Source: Allosediminivita pacifica
GTDB lineage: Bacteria > Pseudomonadota > Alphaproteobacteria > Rhodobacterales > Rhodobacteraceae
Length of the DNA: 64,000 nt
Direction of reading: 5' to 3'
Assembly: GCF_003054175.1 (NCBI RefSeq)
Contig: NZ_QBKN01000008.1
Coordinates: 62,001 to 126,000 of the forward strand
In this document: piece by piece, positions 27,838 through 36,973 of the stretch
Layout: every line of letters starts with the position of its first letter
Position numbering within the stretch: the stretch's first letter is position 1
Program-made: the position numbers and the translations under genes
Notes under the pieces: generated by a model
What the model saw: the letters and a program-made list of their open reading frames with translations, nothing else
The model's database searches: none
Told to the model about the DNA's origin: nothing

Positions 27838-29679
27838 ATGGCAGTATCCGACGCGGCGGGGCTGAGCCCCGTCCTGGCCTTCGCGGCGGTGGGCGCCCTC
27901 GGCGTGGGCAGCCAGTGGCTGGCCTGGCGCCTGCGCATGCCGGCCATCGTGCTGATGCTGGCCGCGGGCCTCATCGTCGGCCCCGGTTTGGGGCTGCTGG
28001 ACCCGCGCGCCCAGATCGGCGACCTGCTGCAACCGATGATCGCCATCGCGGTGGCGATCATTCTCTTCGAGGGCGGTTTCACGCTCGACTTCGCCAAGCT
28101 CAAGGATGCCGCCACCGGGGTGCGGCGCCTTGTTTTCGTCGGCGCGCCCCTCGGCTGGCTGCTTTCGTCGCTCGCACTACACCTCGTGGCCGGTCTCGGC
28201 TGGCCGGCCTCCACCGTCTTCGGCGGCATCATGATCGTCACCGGCCCCACCGTGATCGCGCCGCTGCTGCGCCAGGCGCGGCTCGCCAAGCGGCCCGCCG
28301 CTCTGCTTCAGTGGGAGGCCATCGTCAATGACCCGGTCGGCGCGCTCGCCGCCGTGCTCGCCTTCGAAATCGTCATCGTCCTTCAGACGGCCACCAGCGC
28401 CGCCGAGGCGATCTGGCAGGTTACGCTCGGCATCGCCTGGGCCACGGCGCTCGGCCTCGCAGGCGGCCTGGGTATCTCGCACACCTTCCGGCGCGGGCAG
28501 GTGCCCGAGTACATGAAGGTCCCGGTGCTGGTGGTGGCCGTGCTCTCGGTCTTTGCCCTTGCCGACACGATGCTACACGAATCCGGGCTGCTGGCCGTGA
28601 CCATCATGGGCATCTGGATCGCCAACGCCCGGCTGCCCTCCTACACCGAGATGCGCCGTTTCAAGGAACACGCATCGGTCCTGCTGGTCTCGGCCGTTTT
28701 CATCCTGCTTGCCGCCAGCACCGAGTTCGAAGCGCTGACCGGCCTCGACCTGCGCGACCTTCTGGCTGTGCTCGCCGTGATCCTCGTGGCGCGTCCGGTC
28801 TCGGTTCTGGCAGCGCTTCTCTTCTCGGGCCTGCCGTGGCGAGAACGCTTTCTCGTGGCCTTCACCGGACCGCGCGGCGTGGTGCTTGTGGCGGTTGCGG
28901 GCCTATTCGGCGAACGTCTCGCCGCGCTCGGCATCGCGGATGGTGCAAGGATCGGCCCGCTCGCCTTCGCGCTCGTGGCCGCGACGGTGGTGCTGCATGG
29001 CTTCACCCTGACACCACTGGCACGTGCGCTCGGCCTCACCGCGTCCTCGACACCCGGCGTGCTAATCCTCGGCGGATCGCGCTTCTCGGTGGCGCTCGGC
29101 GCCGCGCTGCGCCAGCTCAAGCTGCCGGTGATGATCGCCGACCCGAACCAGGCGCACCTGCGCAACGCCCGCAAGGCGGGCATCGACACCTTCTTCGGCG
29201 ATATCCTTTCCGAGGCCGCAGACGACCGGCTCGATCGCGTCGCCTTCGAGAAATTGCTCTGCGCCACCGACAACGACGCCTACAACACGCTCGTGGCCAC
29301 GGACCTCGCGCCCGAGTTCGGCCGCGAGAACGTCTTTCAACTCGAACCCGTGCGCCAGTCGAGCCATCGCCACGCCCTGCCGCCCACGCTGGGCGGACAG
29401 CACGTTGGCAAGGGGCACACCTTCTTCGAACTCGAGGCCCGCATCACGGAGGGCTACACCTTCGAGGTGTCGCAGCTCACCGAGGGCTTCGGCTTCACCC
29501 AGTGGCGCGAACACAACCCCGAGGCCATCGTCTTTGCCGACCTCGGCCCGCAGGGCACGCTGCGCCTGCTCGGCCCCAAGGACAAGCCGAAGGGAACCAG
29601 GGGCACGAGCCTCGTGGCCCTAACGCCTCCGGCGACGACCACGACGGGTGAGATCCAGAGCGTGGGCGGACAAGCCTAG
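27838..29679 (+). CDS. CPA-type Na+/K+:H+ antiporter with C-terminal nucleotide-binding domain
   Basis: 613 aa. Residues about 10-400 hold 12-13 TM helices of the NhaP/CPA1 fold with the conserved ion-site ND in EAIVNDPVGAL and the GPTVIAPLL stretch. Residues from about 405 form a TrkA-N-like domain (GVLILGGSRFSVALG, a Rossmann loop; DPNQAHL; ATDNDAYN). Members exchange monovalent cations for protons at the inner membrane. An AAGGAG ribosome site precedes the ATG. Confidence 0.9.
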   Translation: MAVSDAAGLSPVLAFAAVGALGVGSQWLAWRLRMPAIVLMLAAGLIVGPGLGLLDPRAQIGDLLQPMIAIAVAIILFEGGFTLDFAKLKDAATGVRRLVFVGAPLGWLLSSLALHLVAGLGWPASTVFGGIMIVTGPTVIAPLLRQARLAKRPAALLQWEAIVNDPVGALAAVLAFEIVIVLQTATSAAEAIWQVTLGIAWATALGLAGGLGISHTFRRGQVPEYMKVPVLVVAVLSVFALADTMLHESGLLAVTIMGIWIANARLPSYTEMRRFKEHASVLLVSAVFILLAASTEFEALTGLDLRDLLAVLAVILVARPVSVLAALLFSGLPWRERFLVAFTGPRGVVLVAVAGLFGERLAALGIADGARIGPLAFALVAATVVLHGFTLTPLARALGLTASSTPGVLILGGSRFSVALGAALRQLKLPVMIADPNQAHLRNARKAGIDTFFGDILSEAADDRLDRVAFEKLLCATDNDAYNTLVATDLAPEFGRENVFQLEPVRQSSHRHALPPTLGGQHVGKGHTFFELEARITEGYTFEVSQLTEGFGFTQWREHNPEAIVFADLGPQGTLRLLGPKDKPKGTRGTSLVALTPPATTTTGEIQSVGGQA

Positions 29680-29689
29680 GGCAGGGTGC

Positions 29690-30328
29690 TCATTTCGCGG
29701 CGGCCAGACCTGCCGCCCACCGCGCGGCCGCCTCTGCGGCGGCGCGCAGGTGATCGTGATGGCTGAGCCCGGTCACGCGCTTGCGCGGTTTCAGATCGTG
29801 GTCGCCGTCCTCCAGCCAGTGCAGGCGAATACGCTCCGAGAGCGTGTAGCCTTCCACCTCCTCGCGCGTGCCGAATGGATCTCGCGTCCCCTGGCAGATC
29901 AGGGCCGGGGTTTGCATTCCGGCAAGGTGCTCGACGCGCAGTTTCTCCGGCTTGCCCGTCGGGTGGAACGGATAGCCGAGGCAGAGCAGCCCGGCGATGC
30001 GCCCGGCGGCGAACATCTCGTCGGTGATCAGGCTCGCCGCCCGTCCGCCCATGGACTTGCCGCCGATGATCAGCGGCCCCTCAGGTGCCAGGGCCGCGAT
30101 GGCGGCGCGGTATTCCTCGCAGACCACCTCGATCTTCGGGGGTGGACGCTTGGGCCCGCCAGCGCGCCGCTGCGCCATGTAAGCGAACTCGAACCTCGCC
30201 ACCCGCAGGCCCTGCGCCCCCAGCTCCGAGGCAATCTCCGCCATGAAGGGCGTGTCCATCGGCGCACCCGCGCCATGCGCGAGCAGCACCGTGATGCCCC
30301 TCTCGGGGCCGTCGAACAGCAATGTCAT
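29690..30328 (-). CDS. Alpha/beta hydrolase, KANL3/Tex30-like
   Basis: 212 aa. Nucleophile Ser in GGKSMGGR, acid in TRDPFG, catalytic His in DGDHDLKPRK, and an N-terminal LAHGAGAPMDTPFM typical of this subfamily. Substrate unknown. GGGAGAGG lies before ATG 30328; the much longer open frame extending to 31165 runs through other genes and is not a protein. The start overlaps the original stop of the upstream LuxR gene (ATGA), so the two were once coupled. Confidence 0.88.
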   Translation of the reverse strand: MTLLFDGPERGITVLLAHGAGAPMDTPFMAEIASELGAQGLRVARFEFAYMAQRRAGGPKRPPPKIEVVCEEYRAAIAALAPEGPLIIGGKSMGGRAASLITDEMFAAGRIAGLLCLGYPFHPTGKPEKLRVEHLAGMQTPALICQGTRDPFGTREEVEGYTLSERIRLHWLEDGDHDLKPRKRVTGLSHHDHLRAAAEAAARWAAGLAAAK

Positions 30329-30774
30329 GAGCCTCTCCCGCTGGTTCGACCCTCCGCTACCCCCGGCGAGGTCTCCGGGGCAAGGCCTCCGTCGAGCAGG
30401 TCCTCGACGAACCAGGCCGCGAACTACGCCCGGCCCGAGACACCCGCCTTGGCATAGATCCGCGCGAACTGCGCCCGCACGGTGCCGGGGGTCGATCCCC
30501 TCAGATCCGCGATCTCCGCTACGTCGAGCCCCTTGAGCGCCAGAAATCCCACGTCCTGCTCGGCCGGGGTCAGATGCCACTGCGCGAACTGCTGCCGGAT
30601 CGAACGAGCAAGCTCGCCACGCGCGGTGCGGATGGTGCGCTCCTGGCCCGCCATCAGGTCGTGGTCGGCCCGAATCTCCAGGATCGACAGGACCACGCCG
30701 CAGACCTGCGCCGCGGCCACGAGCGTTTCGATAACTATGGCGGCACGCTGCTCGACGATGGTGATGGGGCTGCA
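30325..30774 (-). pseudogene. LuxR-family regulator, truncated at both ends
   Basis: The middle of a LuxR-type regulator of a family common in Rhodobacteraceae is clear: IETLVAAAQVCGVVLSILEIR, then the HTH (LTPAEQDVGFLALKGLDVAEIA, GTVRAQFARIYAKAGVSGRA). A TAG at 30424-30426 interrupts the frame, but downstream it goes on as FAAWFVEDLLDGG, the expected family C-terminus, to a TGA that overlaps the hydrolase start. So TAG is most likely a CAG-to-TAG change. The N-terminus is missing: the frame instead runs into the second TM of a cytochrome b561. A 139-aa fused product (ATG 30843/30840) might still be made with an intact HTH. Confidence 0.7.
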
Positions 30775-31165
30775 TCCGCCGGTCATCACGAGGCCGCTCA
30801 GCGTGATCGCCAGGAGGCACGCCCTGAGCGCGTAGACCATCATGGCCCGACCGGGTTGTGGCTGGAATGCGCATGGGCCTTGTCGCGAAACAGTCTGCGA
30901 AGATGACGGAGCGCCGCCGCCGGGTCCGGCGGAAAGCTGGCAAAGCGGGCCGGGGCGGGGCCGGCGATGCCCCACAGCAGGCGCAGCAGAAGCAGGGCAA
31001 GAACGATCCAGCCCGCCCAGACATGCACCGTGTCGCCCTCCTCGTCGACGAAGCCGTTGAGCTGGACCGCAAACACGATGCCCCATTGCATAATGCGCAC
31101 GACGGGATCTCAGGGGGAGGGGGACGTCGCCACATCCCCCGGGGGGCCTTCCGGATGGCAACCAT
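30775..31165 (-). pseudogene. Cytochrome b561-type diheme protein, decayed N-terminal half
   Basis: Encodes the start of a b561 domain: DPVVRIMQWGIVFAV, HVWAGWIVLALLLLRLLWG, ARFASFPP and HNPVG. Damage: a TGA stands where the family has Trp (the W of WDP) just before DPVV; the usual heme His of the first helix reads Gln (MQW). After HNPVG one G is missing from a G run, and restoring it gives HNPVGAMMVYAL, the family sequence, in the next frame. After TM2 the sequence joins LuxR, so TM3-4 are deleted. PepSY upstream is the normal neighbour of such cytochromes. Confidence 0.75.
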
Positions 31166-31167
31166 GA

Positions 31168-31419
31168 TCAGTCGTCAGGCTTGATGCGTGTCACCTTTCC
31201 CGAGGCGGGATCGATGTAGACTTCCCACTTTGCGTTGTCGGGATCGACGCACTTGGCCTCGATCTTGCCGTCCTCGGCCTCGAAGGACCCTACGGTGCAA
31301 CCGGCCTTTCCGAGCGCGGTGGTTGCGTCACCGGGGTTGGTGCCCACCATGTTGCCCACGGCAGGCAGGGCCGCGACGGCGAAGGGAACGGCGGCAAGGG
31401 CGATCGCGAGATGGGTCAT
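31168..31419 (-). CDS. PepSY-domain exported protein
   Basis: 83 aa with a signal peptide or N-terminal helix (THLAIALAAVPFAVAALPA) and a PepSY-type domain in which KWEVYIDPASGKVTRI is the signature. PepSY domains often inhibit proteases or accompany cytochrome b561 proteins. GGAGAG precedes ATG 31419. Its downstream cytochrome partner is broken, so it may be on its way to loss. Confidence 0.8.
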   Translation of the reverse strand: MTHLAIALAAVPFAVAALPAVGNMVGTNPGDATTALGKAGCTVGSFEAEDGKIEAKCVDPDNAKWEVYIDPASGKVTRIKPDD

Positions 31420-31626
31420 CGGTCTCTCCGGTCTGGATTGGCAGTCGGGCACCGTGCCGCGGCCTGCTCCCGACATGGCCCCGGCGCATCTGCCCGGGCT
31501 ATTGGAGAAACGCTGCCCGGGCCTCGCATAAGCAGCCGCTCTCGGGACTGCACAGAAGGAACGGAGATATCAGGGCCACGACCGGCCCAGGGGACGCACC
31601 TTTGCCATTGCAGGCGCGCCGGCCAT

Positions 31627-31690
31627 GCTTCTTCTTGGCAAAAATACTCCGGGGGAGTCGCGGCATGCCGCGACGGGGGCAGAGCCCCCG
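31627..31690 (+). repeat. Dispersed intergenic repeat, family 1, copy B
   Basis: GCTTCTTCTTGGC start, AAATACTCCGGGGGAG core, an internal CGCGGCATGCCGCG palindrome and the GGGGGCAGAGCCCCC hairpin end. Same order as copy A. Confidence 0.75.
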
Positions 31691-31702
31691 GACCCTGCGA
31701 CC

Positions 31703-31784
31703 CGGGACTTTCTTAAAGAACGGTTAAACCGTTTCGGTAACCCATTGATTTTGCAAGAGAGAAAAGATGTCCCGGCCCGGGACA
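31703..31784 (+). repeat. 82-bp dispersed repeat, family 2, copy B
   Basis: Ungapped match to 21365-21446. Read on the minus strand, the palindrome TGTCCCGGGCCGGGACA is followed by TCTTTTCTC, a terminator shape 27 bp after the cobS stop; it is the only terminator-like structure there. Confidence 0.7.
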
Positions 31785-31810
31785 CCCTTTCCACGCTCCG
31801 CGAAACCGCC

Positions 31811-32797
31811 TCAGCGGACCGAGATCGTCGCCGCGCTCTCGGGCAGTTCCTCGTCGAAGCAGCGCTGGTAGAACTCCGCCACCGTCTGCCGCTCGAGCTC
31901 GTCGCACTTGTTGAGGAAGGAGACCCGGAAGGCATAGCCGAGGTCGCGGAAGATCTCGGCGTTCTGGGCCCAGGCAATCACCGTCCGCGGCGACATCACC
32001 GTGGAAAGCTCGCCGTTCATGAAGGCCCGGCGCGTGAAGTCCGCCACGGTCACCATCTGACGGATCGTCTTGCGACCCTTCTCGGTGTTGTAGTGGGGCG
32101 CCTTCGACAGCACGATCGAGGTCTCGGCGTCGATGCTGAGATAGTTCAGCGTCGCCACCAGCGACCAGCGGTCCATCTGGCCCTGGTTGATCTGCTGGGT
32201 GCCGTGATAAAGCCCCGTCGTGTCCCCAAGACCCACGGTGTTGGCCGTGGCGAAGATGCGGAAGTTCGGGTTGGGGGTGATCACCTCGTTCTGGTCGAGC
32301 AGCGTCAGCTTGCCGTCCGCCTCGAGCACCCGCTGGATCACGAACATCACGTCCGCCCGACCCGCGTCGTATTCGTCGAAGACAATGGCCGCGGGGTGGC
32401 GCAGCGCCCAGGGCAGGATGCCTTCCTGGAACTCGGTGACCTGAACGCCGTTCTTGAGCTTGATCGCGTCCTTCCCGATGAGGTCGATCCGGCTGATGTG
32501 GCTGTCGAGGTTCACCCGTACCGTTGGCCAGTTCAGCCGCGCCGCAACCTGCTCGATGTGGGTGGATTTGCCCGTACCGTGGTAGCCCTGGATCATCACG
32601 CGACGGTTGTTGCGGAAGCCTGCCAGGATCGCCATCGTCGTGTCGGGATCGAACTTGTAGGTGCTGTCCTCGTCCGGAACGCGATCCGTCCGTTCGGGGA
32701 AGCCGTGCACCACCATGTCGGTGTCGATTCCGAACACTTCGCGGACCGAGATTTCTTCCGTCGGTTTCGCGTTGATATCGATCGTGCCGTCCGCCAT
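31811..32797 (-). CDS. cobS: Cobaltochelatase subunit CobS
   Basis: 328-aa AAA+ ATPase subunit of the aerobic cobaltochelatase (CobN-CobS-CobT), which inserts cobalt into hydrogenobyrinate diamide in vitamin B12 synthesis. Walker A is GYHGTGKST, Walker B AIVFDEYD; sensor region FRIFATANT. The N-terminal lead [15 protein letters not shown] and length are typical. cobT, usually next to it, is absent; the next thing downstream is repeat B and the PepSY locus. Divergent from an ECF sigma gene. Confidence 0.95.
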   Translation of the reverse strand: MADGTIDINAKPTEEISVREVFGIDTDMVVHGFPERTDRVPDEDSTYKFDPDTTMAILAGFRNNRRVMIQGYHGTGKSTHIEQVAARLNWPTVRVNLDSHISRIDLIGKDAIKLKNGVQVTEFQEGILPWALRHPAAIVFDEYDAGRADVMFVIQRVLEADGKLTLLDQNEVITPNPNFRIFATANTVGLGDTTGLYHGTQQINQGQMDRWSLVATLNYLSIDAETSIVLSKAPHYNTEKGRKTIRQMVTVADFTRRAFMNGELSTVMSPRTVIAWAQNAEIFRDLGYAFRVSFLNKCDELERQTVAEFYQRCFDEELPESAATISVR

Positions 32798-32887
32798 GGT
32801 CTGCCTGTCCTCTTCATCGAGCCCGAATGATTGCGCTCTTCCGTGCAACATATCTCGGGGAGGGGCAAGGGGAAGCGACGGGTGGCG

Positions 32888-33436
32888 ATGACACCACGGG
32901 AGGAAATCGAGGCACTGATCGGTCGCGTGGCACTGGGCGACAGGCGCGCCTTCCACCGACTCTATGATCGTACCTCGGCGAAACTTTTCGGCGTCTGCCT
33001 GCGTGTCTTGCAGGACAGGGCCGTAGCCGAAGAGGTGCTGCAGGAGGTCTACCTGCGCGTCTGGGACAAGGCCGGCCTCTACCGTGCGAATGGATATTCC
33101 CCGATGACCTGGCTGATCACTCTCGCGCGCAACGCATCCATCGACCGCCGTCGCAAGCTGGCGTCGCGTGGCGGGACCGCGGGGCTCGATCAAGCCGAGG
33201 CAATGCCGGATACCGCGCCGGGACCTTCCGCGATCCTGGAAGCCGGGGATGAGGCGCGCGCCTTGCAGGCCTGTCTTGCCGAACTGCCCGAGGGACGCGC
33301 CGAGATGGTGCGGCGGGTCTACCTGGACGGGCTGAGCTATGCCGAACTCGCCGCAGCGACACAGACGAAACTGAACACGGTGCGCACCTGGCTGCGGCGC
33401 AGCCTGATGCAGCTTCGGGAGTGTCTGAGCCAATGA
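32888..33436 (+). CDS. ECF-family RNA polymerase sigma factor
   Basis: 182 aa with region 2 ([20 protein letters not shown], then [15 protein letters not shown]) and region 4 ([28 protein letters not shown]). It resembles the sigma-K/RpoE-like ECF groups paired with RskA-type anti-sigma factors. The start is ATG 32888; the GTG two codons earlier is possible. Its TGA overlaps the anti-sigma ATG (ATGA), so the two are coupled. Confidence 0.9.
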   Translation: MTPREEIEALIGRVALGDRRAFHRLYDRTSAKLFGVCLRVLQDRAVAEEVLQEVYLRVWDKAGLYRANGYSPMTWLITLARNASIDRRRKLASRGGTAGLDQAEAMPDTAPGPSAILEAGDEARALQACLAELPEGRAEMVRRVYLDGLSYAELAAATQTKLNTVRTWLRRSLMQLRECLSQ

Positions 33437-34116
33437 GTTCCGATGAAGATACCCTCCCCGGTGGCGATGAGGCTACTGCGGCCGAATATGTCCTGCGGCT
33501 CCTGCCGGAGGATGAGGAGCGTGTCTTCGAGCGACGTATGCGGGAAGACGCCGATCTGGCCCAGGACGTGGAAGCCTGGGAGGTCTATTTCTCGACCCTT
33601 GCCGAGGAAGTCCCTGCGGAAGTGCCGCCGCCGGGCGTATGGTCCCGGATCGAGTCGCGCCTCTTCAAGTCCCCGCAGCGGTCGCTGCGGCGTCGCCTGC
33701 TGCCCCACCTTGGCGGCGCGCTCGCGGCGGCGCTGATCGCCTGGGTCGTGGTCGAAAACGGGCTGCTGGACCCCTCGCCGTCTGAACTGGTCGCGCAACT
33801 TTCTCCGACCGAGGGCGCCCTGACGTTCGAAGCCCGCTTCCAGCGTGAAACAGGAGTACTGCGGGTCGACCGGCTTGAAGGCGCGGCGCCCGAGGGACGC
33901 GTCCTAGAGCTCTGGCTGATCGCCGACGCGGACAGCGCGCCGCGCTCGCTTGGGCTGCTGGAGGCGACTGACGGCACGGTGCTCTCGCTGCCCGCGGAGA
34001 TCGCTCAAGCCTTGCCGGGGGCGACGCTTGCAATTTCGGACGAACCCCCCGGTGGGTCTCCGACGGGTGCCCCCACCGGGACCGTCAGGGCTGCCGGCCA
34101 ACTGCCGTCCGCATGA
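33433..34116 (+). CDS. Anti-sigma factor, RskA family
   Basis: 227 aa. An N-terminal cytoplasmic sigma-binding region ([21 protein letters not shown]), a single TM helix (about 94-110, [18 protein letters not shown]) and a periplasmic RskA C-terminal domain with [20 protein letters not shown]. Holds the coupled ECF sigma factor at the membrane until a signal releases it. No zinc HxxxCxxC motif is present, so redox sensing of the ChrR type is not expected. Confidence 0.88.
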   Translation: MSSDEDTLPGGDEATAAEYVLRLLPEDEERVFERRMREDADLAQDVEAWEVYFSTLAEEVPAEVPPPGVWSRIESRLFKSPQRSLRRRLLPHLGGALAAALIAWVVVENGLLDPSPSELVAQLSPTEGALTFEARFQRETGVLRVDRLEGAAPEGRVLELWLIADADSAPRSLGLLEATDGTVLSLPAEIAQALPGATLAISDEPPGGSPTGAPTGTVRAAGQLPSA

Positions 34117-34246
34117 GATGCGAAGGGTTGGGCGATATCGTTGCCTGCGAGGGACAGGCGGATAAACAAGGGAATTTCGCCTAGGGTTTCGTGATGCGTT
34201 GCGTTATACGCTCCGAACGCCGCGCCCGGACAAGAGGACCTGGTAC

Positions 34247-34972
34247 ATGTTCAAACCGATCCGCGACACTGATGGCCCGGACCATGTGGCGATCATCATG
34301 GACGGAAACGGTCGATGGGCACAAAAGCGCATGCGGCCGCGTCTCTTCGGTCACCACGCCGGGGCAAAGCGGGTCCGCGAAATCGTTGAGGCATGCCCGG
34401 ATCTCGGTGTCCGGTACCTGACGATATTCGCCTTCTCGACCGAAAACTGGAAACGGACGCAGACCGAAGTTGCCGGGTTGATGAGCCTCTTTCGGAGGTA
34501 CATCACGCAGGAGGCGAAGGCCTTGAAGGCCGAAAACGTGCGCGTCCGTTTCATTGGTGATCGGACGCGGCTCGACAAGAAGCTGCTGACACTCATGGAT
34601 GAACTGGAGCAACTCACCGCCTGCTGTGACGGTGTGAACCTGACCATTGCGCTAAACTACGGCGGTCGTGACGAGGTGGCGCGCGCGACCCGTCGTTTGG
34701 CCCATGATGTGGCGGCAGGTCGTCTCGATCCCGACGAGGTCAATGAGGAAACATTGCCGCGCTATCTCGATACCCATGTGCTGCCTGATCCGGATCTGGT
34801 GGTTCGCACAAGCGGAGAGGCGAGGATCTCGAACTTCCTGCTTTGGCAGTCGGCCTATGCCGAGTACGAGTTCATCGACACGCTCTGGCCCGACTTCAGC
34901 GCCGAGGAATTTGGTCGCCTCGTCAAGAGCTACGGCAAGCGCGAGCGTCGGTACGGAGCTGTTCCGGCATGA
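34247..34972 (+). CDS. uppS: Undecaprenyl diphosphate synthase
   Basis: A 241-aa cis-prenyltransferase that makes undecaprenyl diphosphate for cell-wall and envelope carriers. Landmarks: HVAIIMDGNGRWA with catalytic Asp, FAFSTENWKR, and the C-terminal RTSGEARISNFLLWQ. The start is ATG 34247 with AAGAGGA upstream; a longer frame exists but lacks family match. First gene of a long envelope operon; ATGA overlap with cdsA. Confidence 0.96.
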   Translation: MFKPIRDTDGPDHVAIIMDGNGRWAQKRMRPRLFGHHAGAKRVREIVEACPDLGVRYLTIFAFSTENWKRTQTEVAGLMSLFRRYITQEAKALKAENVRVRFIGDRTRLDKKLLTLMDELEQLTACCDGVNLTIALNYGGRDEVARATRRLAHDVAAGRLDPDEVNEETLPRYLDTHVLPDPDLVVRTSGEARISNFLLWQSAYAEYEFIDTLWPDFSAEEFGRLVKSYGKRERRYGAVPA

Positions 34973-35757
34973 GTGAGAACCGCTGGGCCGATCTGGCGCG
35001 TCGTTCCTCGGCCGGGGTGGTAATGGTCCTGCTCGGTCTGGTGGCCGTCTGGTTCGGGGGATTTCTTTTCCACGCACTCGTCGCGCTGGTCTGTCTCGTG
35101 ATGGTCTGGGAGCTTGTCACGATGATGGACAAGCACCCCGAGCGGTCGTCGCTTGTTCTCGCCGCTGTGACCGGTGTCTCGGTGATTGGGGCGGTTTACC
35201 TGCCGGTTGGACTCGGCCTGCCGCTGCTCCTGCTACCGTCGCTGGCAGGCCTTGGTCGGATGGAGCGGGGCGGGGTCGTCTACGCGGTCTTCACTGCCAT
35301 GATCATGCTTGCAGGCTATGGAATTATCGCGTTGCGCGATGACGTCGGGCTGCTCTGGATGTTCTGGCTGGCGCTGGTTGTGATCGCGACGGATGTGCTG
35401 GGTTACTTCGCCGGGCGCATGATCGGCGGTCCGAAGTTCTGGCCGCGCGTCAGCCCGTCCAAGACCTGGGCCGGCACGATTGCCGGCTGGGTCGGCGCGG
35501 CGATGGTCGGGCTTGCGTTCTCGGGTCTGCCGGGGGCCGGTTTCGGTCTGATCGGTGTGTCCGTTGCCGCAAGCATGGCCAGCCAGATCGGAGATATCGC
35601 GGAGTCCGCCATCAAGCGCAGGGCAGGGGTCAAGGATAGTTCTTCCTTGATTCCCGGTCACGGCGGCATGATGGACCGTTTCGACGGAATGCTCGGCGCT
35701 GCGGTGTTCCTCGTGATTGCCGCGCAGATGACCGGCGTCCCGCCGAGCGGCTTCTGA
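34969..35757 (+). CDS. cdsA: Phosphatidate cytidylyltransferase
   Basis: 262 aa, about seven TM helices. Makes CDP-diacylglycerol from phosphatidate and CTP for phospholipid synthesis. The family signature is at the C-terminus, with SASQIGD-like SMASQIGDIAESAIKRRAGVKD and PGHGGMMDRFDGML. Coupled to uppS and 22 bp before dxr, the usual order in proteobacteria. Confidence 0.95.
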   Translation: MSENRWADLARRSSAGVVMVLLGLVAVWFGGFLFHALVALVCLVMVWELVTMMDKHPERSSLVLAAVTGVSVIGAVYLPVGLGLPLLLLPSLAGLGRMERGGVVYAVFTAMIMLAGYGIIALRDDVGLLWMFWLALVVIATDVLGYFAGRMIGGPKFWPRVSPSKTWAGTIAGWVGAAMVGLAFSGLPGAGFGLIGVSVAASMASQIGDIAESAIKRRAGVKDSSSLIPGHGGMMDRFDGMLGAAVFLVIAAQMTGVPPSGF

Positions 35758-35779
35758 GACGATCTATTGTGAGGACAGC

Positions 35780-36943
35780 ATGAAGCGTGTCTCGATCCTC
35801 GGGGCGACCGGCTCCATTGGTCAGAACACCATCGACCTGATTTCGCGGGATCCCGACAGCTACGATGTCGTGGCGCTTACCGGCTCGCGCAACGTGGCGC
35901 AGCTGGCGAGCGATGCGCGCAATCTGCGGGCCGATGTGGCGGTGATCGCGGACGAGAGCCGGCTTTCGGAACTGCGCGTCGCGCTGGCGGGCAGCGGGGT
36001 CGAGGCGGCGGCGGGCCGGATGGCCCTGATAGAGGCGGCGCAGCGCCCGGCCGACTGGGTGATGTCGGCGATCGTTGGGGCCGCAGGGCTCGAGCCCGGG
36101 CTCGCCGCGCTCGAACATGGCGCGACGCTTGCGCTGGCCAACAAGGAAAGCATGGTCTGCGCGGGGCCGCTGATGCTGCGCACGGCAACCAGCCACGGGG
36201 GACGCATCCTCCCCGTCGACAGCGAGCATTCGGCCGTGTTTCAGGCGCTTCTAGGCGAGGACATCACCACCGTCGAGCGGATCGTGATCACGGCGAGCGG
36301 CGGGGCCTTTCGCGATTGGCCCATCGAGGCGCTTGCCGACGCGACGCCCGAACAGGCCGCCACCCATCCCAACTGGGCGATGGGGCAGCGCATTACCATC
36401 GACAGCGCGTCGATGTTCAACAAGGCGCTGGAACTCATTGAGACTCGGGAATATTTCGGCGTCGATCCATCGGTGATCGAGACATTGGTGCACCCGGAAT
36501 CTATGGTGCATGCGCTGGTAGGCTTCCGCGACGGCGCAATGATGGCGCATGTCGGTCCGCCGGACATGCGCCACGCTATCGGTTTTGCGCTGCACTACCC
36601 TCAGCGCCGGGAGTTGCCAGTCGAGCGGCTGGATCTTGCCGCACTCGGCAGCCTGACGTTTCGACCGGCCTGCGAGGTGCGCTGGCCGGCGTTGCGGCTT
36701 GCGCGCGAGGTGATGACGCGCGGCGGTCTGTCGGGTGCGATATTCAACGCGGCCAAGGAAGCGGCGCTCGATGCCTTTCTCGAACGGCGCATTGGTTTCA
36801 CCCGGATGGCCGGCATCGTGGAAGAGGTTCTTGCCGCCGCCGAGGGGCAGCCGGGGCTCATTGATGCGGCCTTCACACTTGATAACGTTCGCGCTGCGGA
36901 CCATTTCGCACGGAGCAGTGCGACGGATACACTGGCGGCCTGA
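35780..36943 (+). CDS. dxr: 1-deoxy-D-xylulose 5-phosphate reductoisomerase
   Basis: 387 aa. Second step of the MEP isoprenoid pathway, NADPH-dependent conversion of DXP to MEP. GATGSIGQNTIDLI is the NADPH-binding start; LANKESMVCAG and VDSEHSAVFQ are the substrate and metal regions; the flexible-loop HPNWAMGQRITIDSASMFNK follows. It supplies the precursors used by uppS upstream. Confidence 0.97.
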   Translation: MKRVSILGATGSIGQNTIDLISRDPDSYDVVALTGSRNVAQLASDARNLRADVAVIADESRLSELRVALAGSGVEAAAGRMALIEAAQRPADWVMSAIVGAAGLEPGLAALEHGATLALANKESMVCAGPLMLRTATSHGGRILPVDSEHSAVFQALLGEDITTVERIVITASGGAFRDWPIEALADATPEQAATHPNWAMGQRITIDSASMFNKALELIETREYFGVDPSVIETLVHPESMVHALVGFRDGAMMAHVGPPDMRHAIGFALHYPQRRELPVERLDLAALGSLTFRPACEVRWPALRLAREVMTRGGLSGAIFNAAKEAALDAFLERRIGFTRMAGIVEEVLAAAEGQPGLIDAAFTLDNVRAADHFARSSATDTLAA

Positions 36944-36973
36944 CGGCACCGCCAAAAGCGAGGGGCACGAGGC

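Larger units (their letters stand above)
31420..31810. other. Gene-free stretch between PepSY gene and cobS
   Basis: 391 bp. It holds the family-1 repeat copy B (31627-31690) and the 82-bp family-2 repeat copy B (31703-31784), plus the PepSY promoter region. I see no gene. Confidence 0.6.

Noticed and set aside
30424-30426. TAG as a read-through or recoded stop in the LuxR gene
   Set aside because: No recoding signal is visible and the same locus carries other damage, so a plain nonsense mutation is simpler.
29690-31165. Single 491-aa minus-strand open frame
   Set aside because: Only the last 212 residues are a real protein (the hydrolase). The upstream part runs out of frame through the LuxR and cytochrome remnants.
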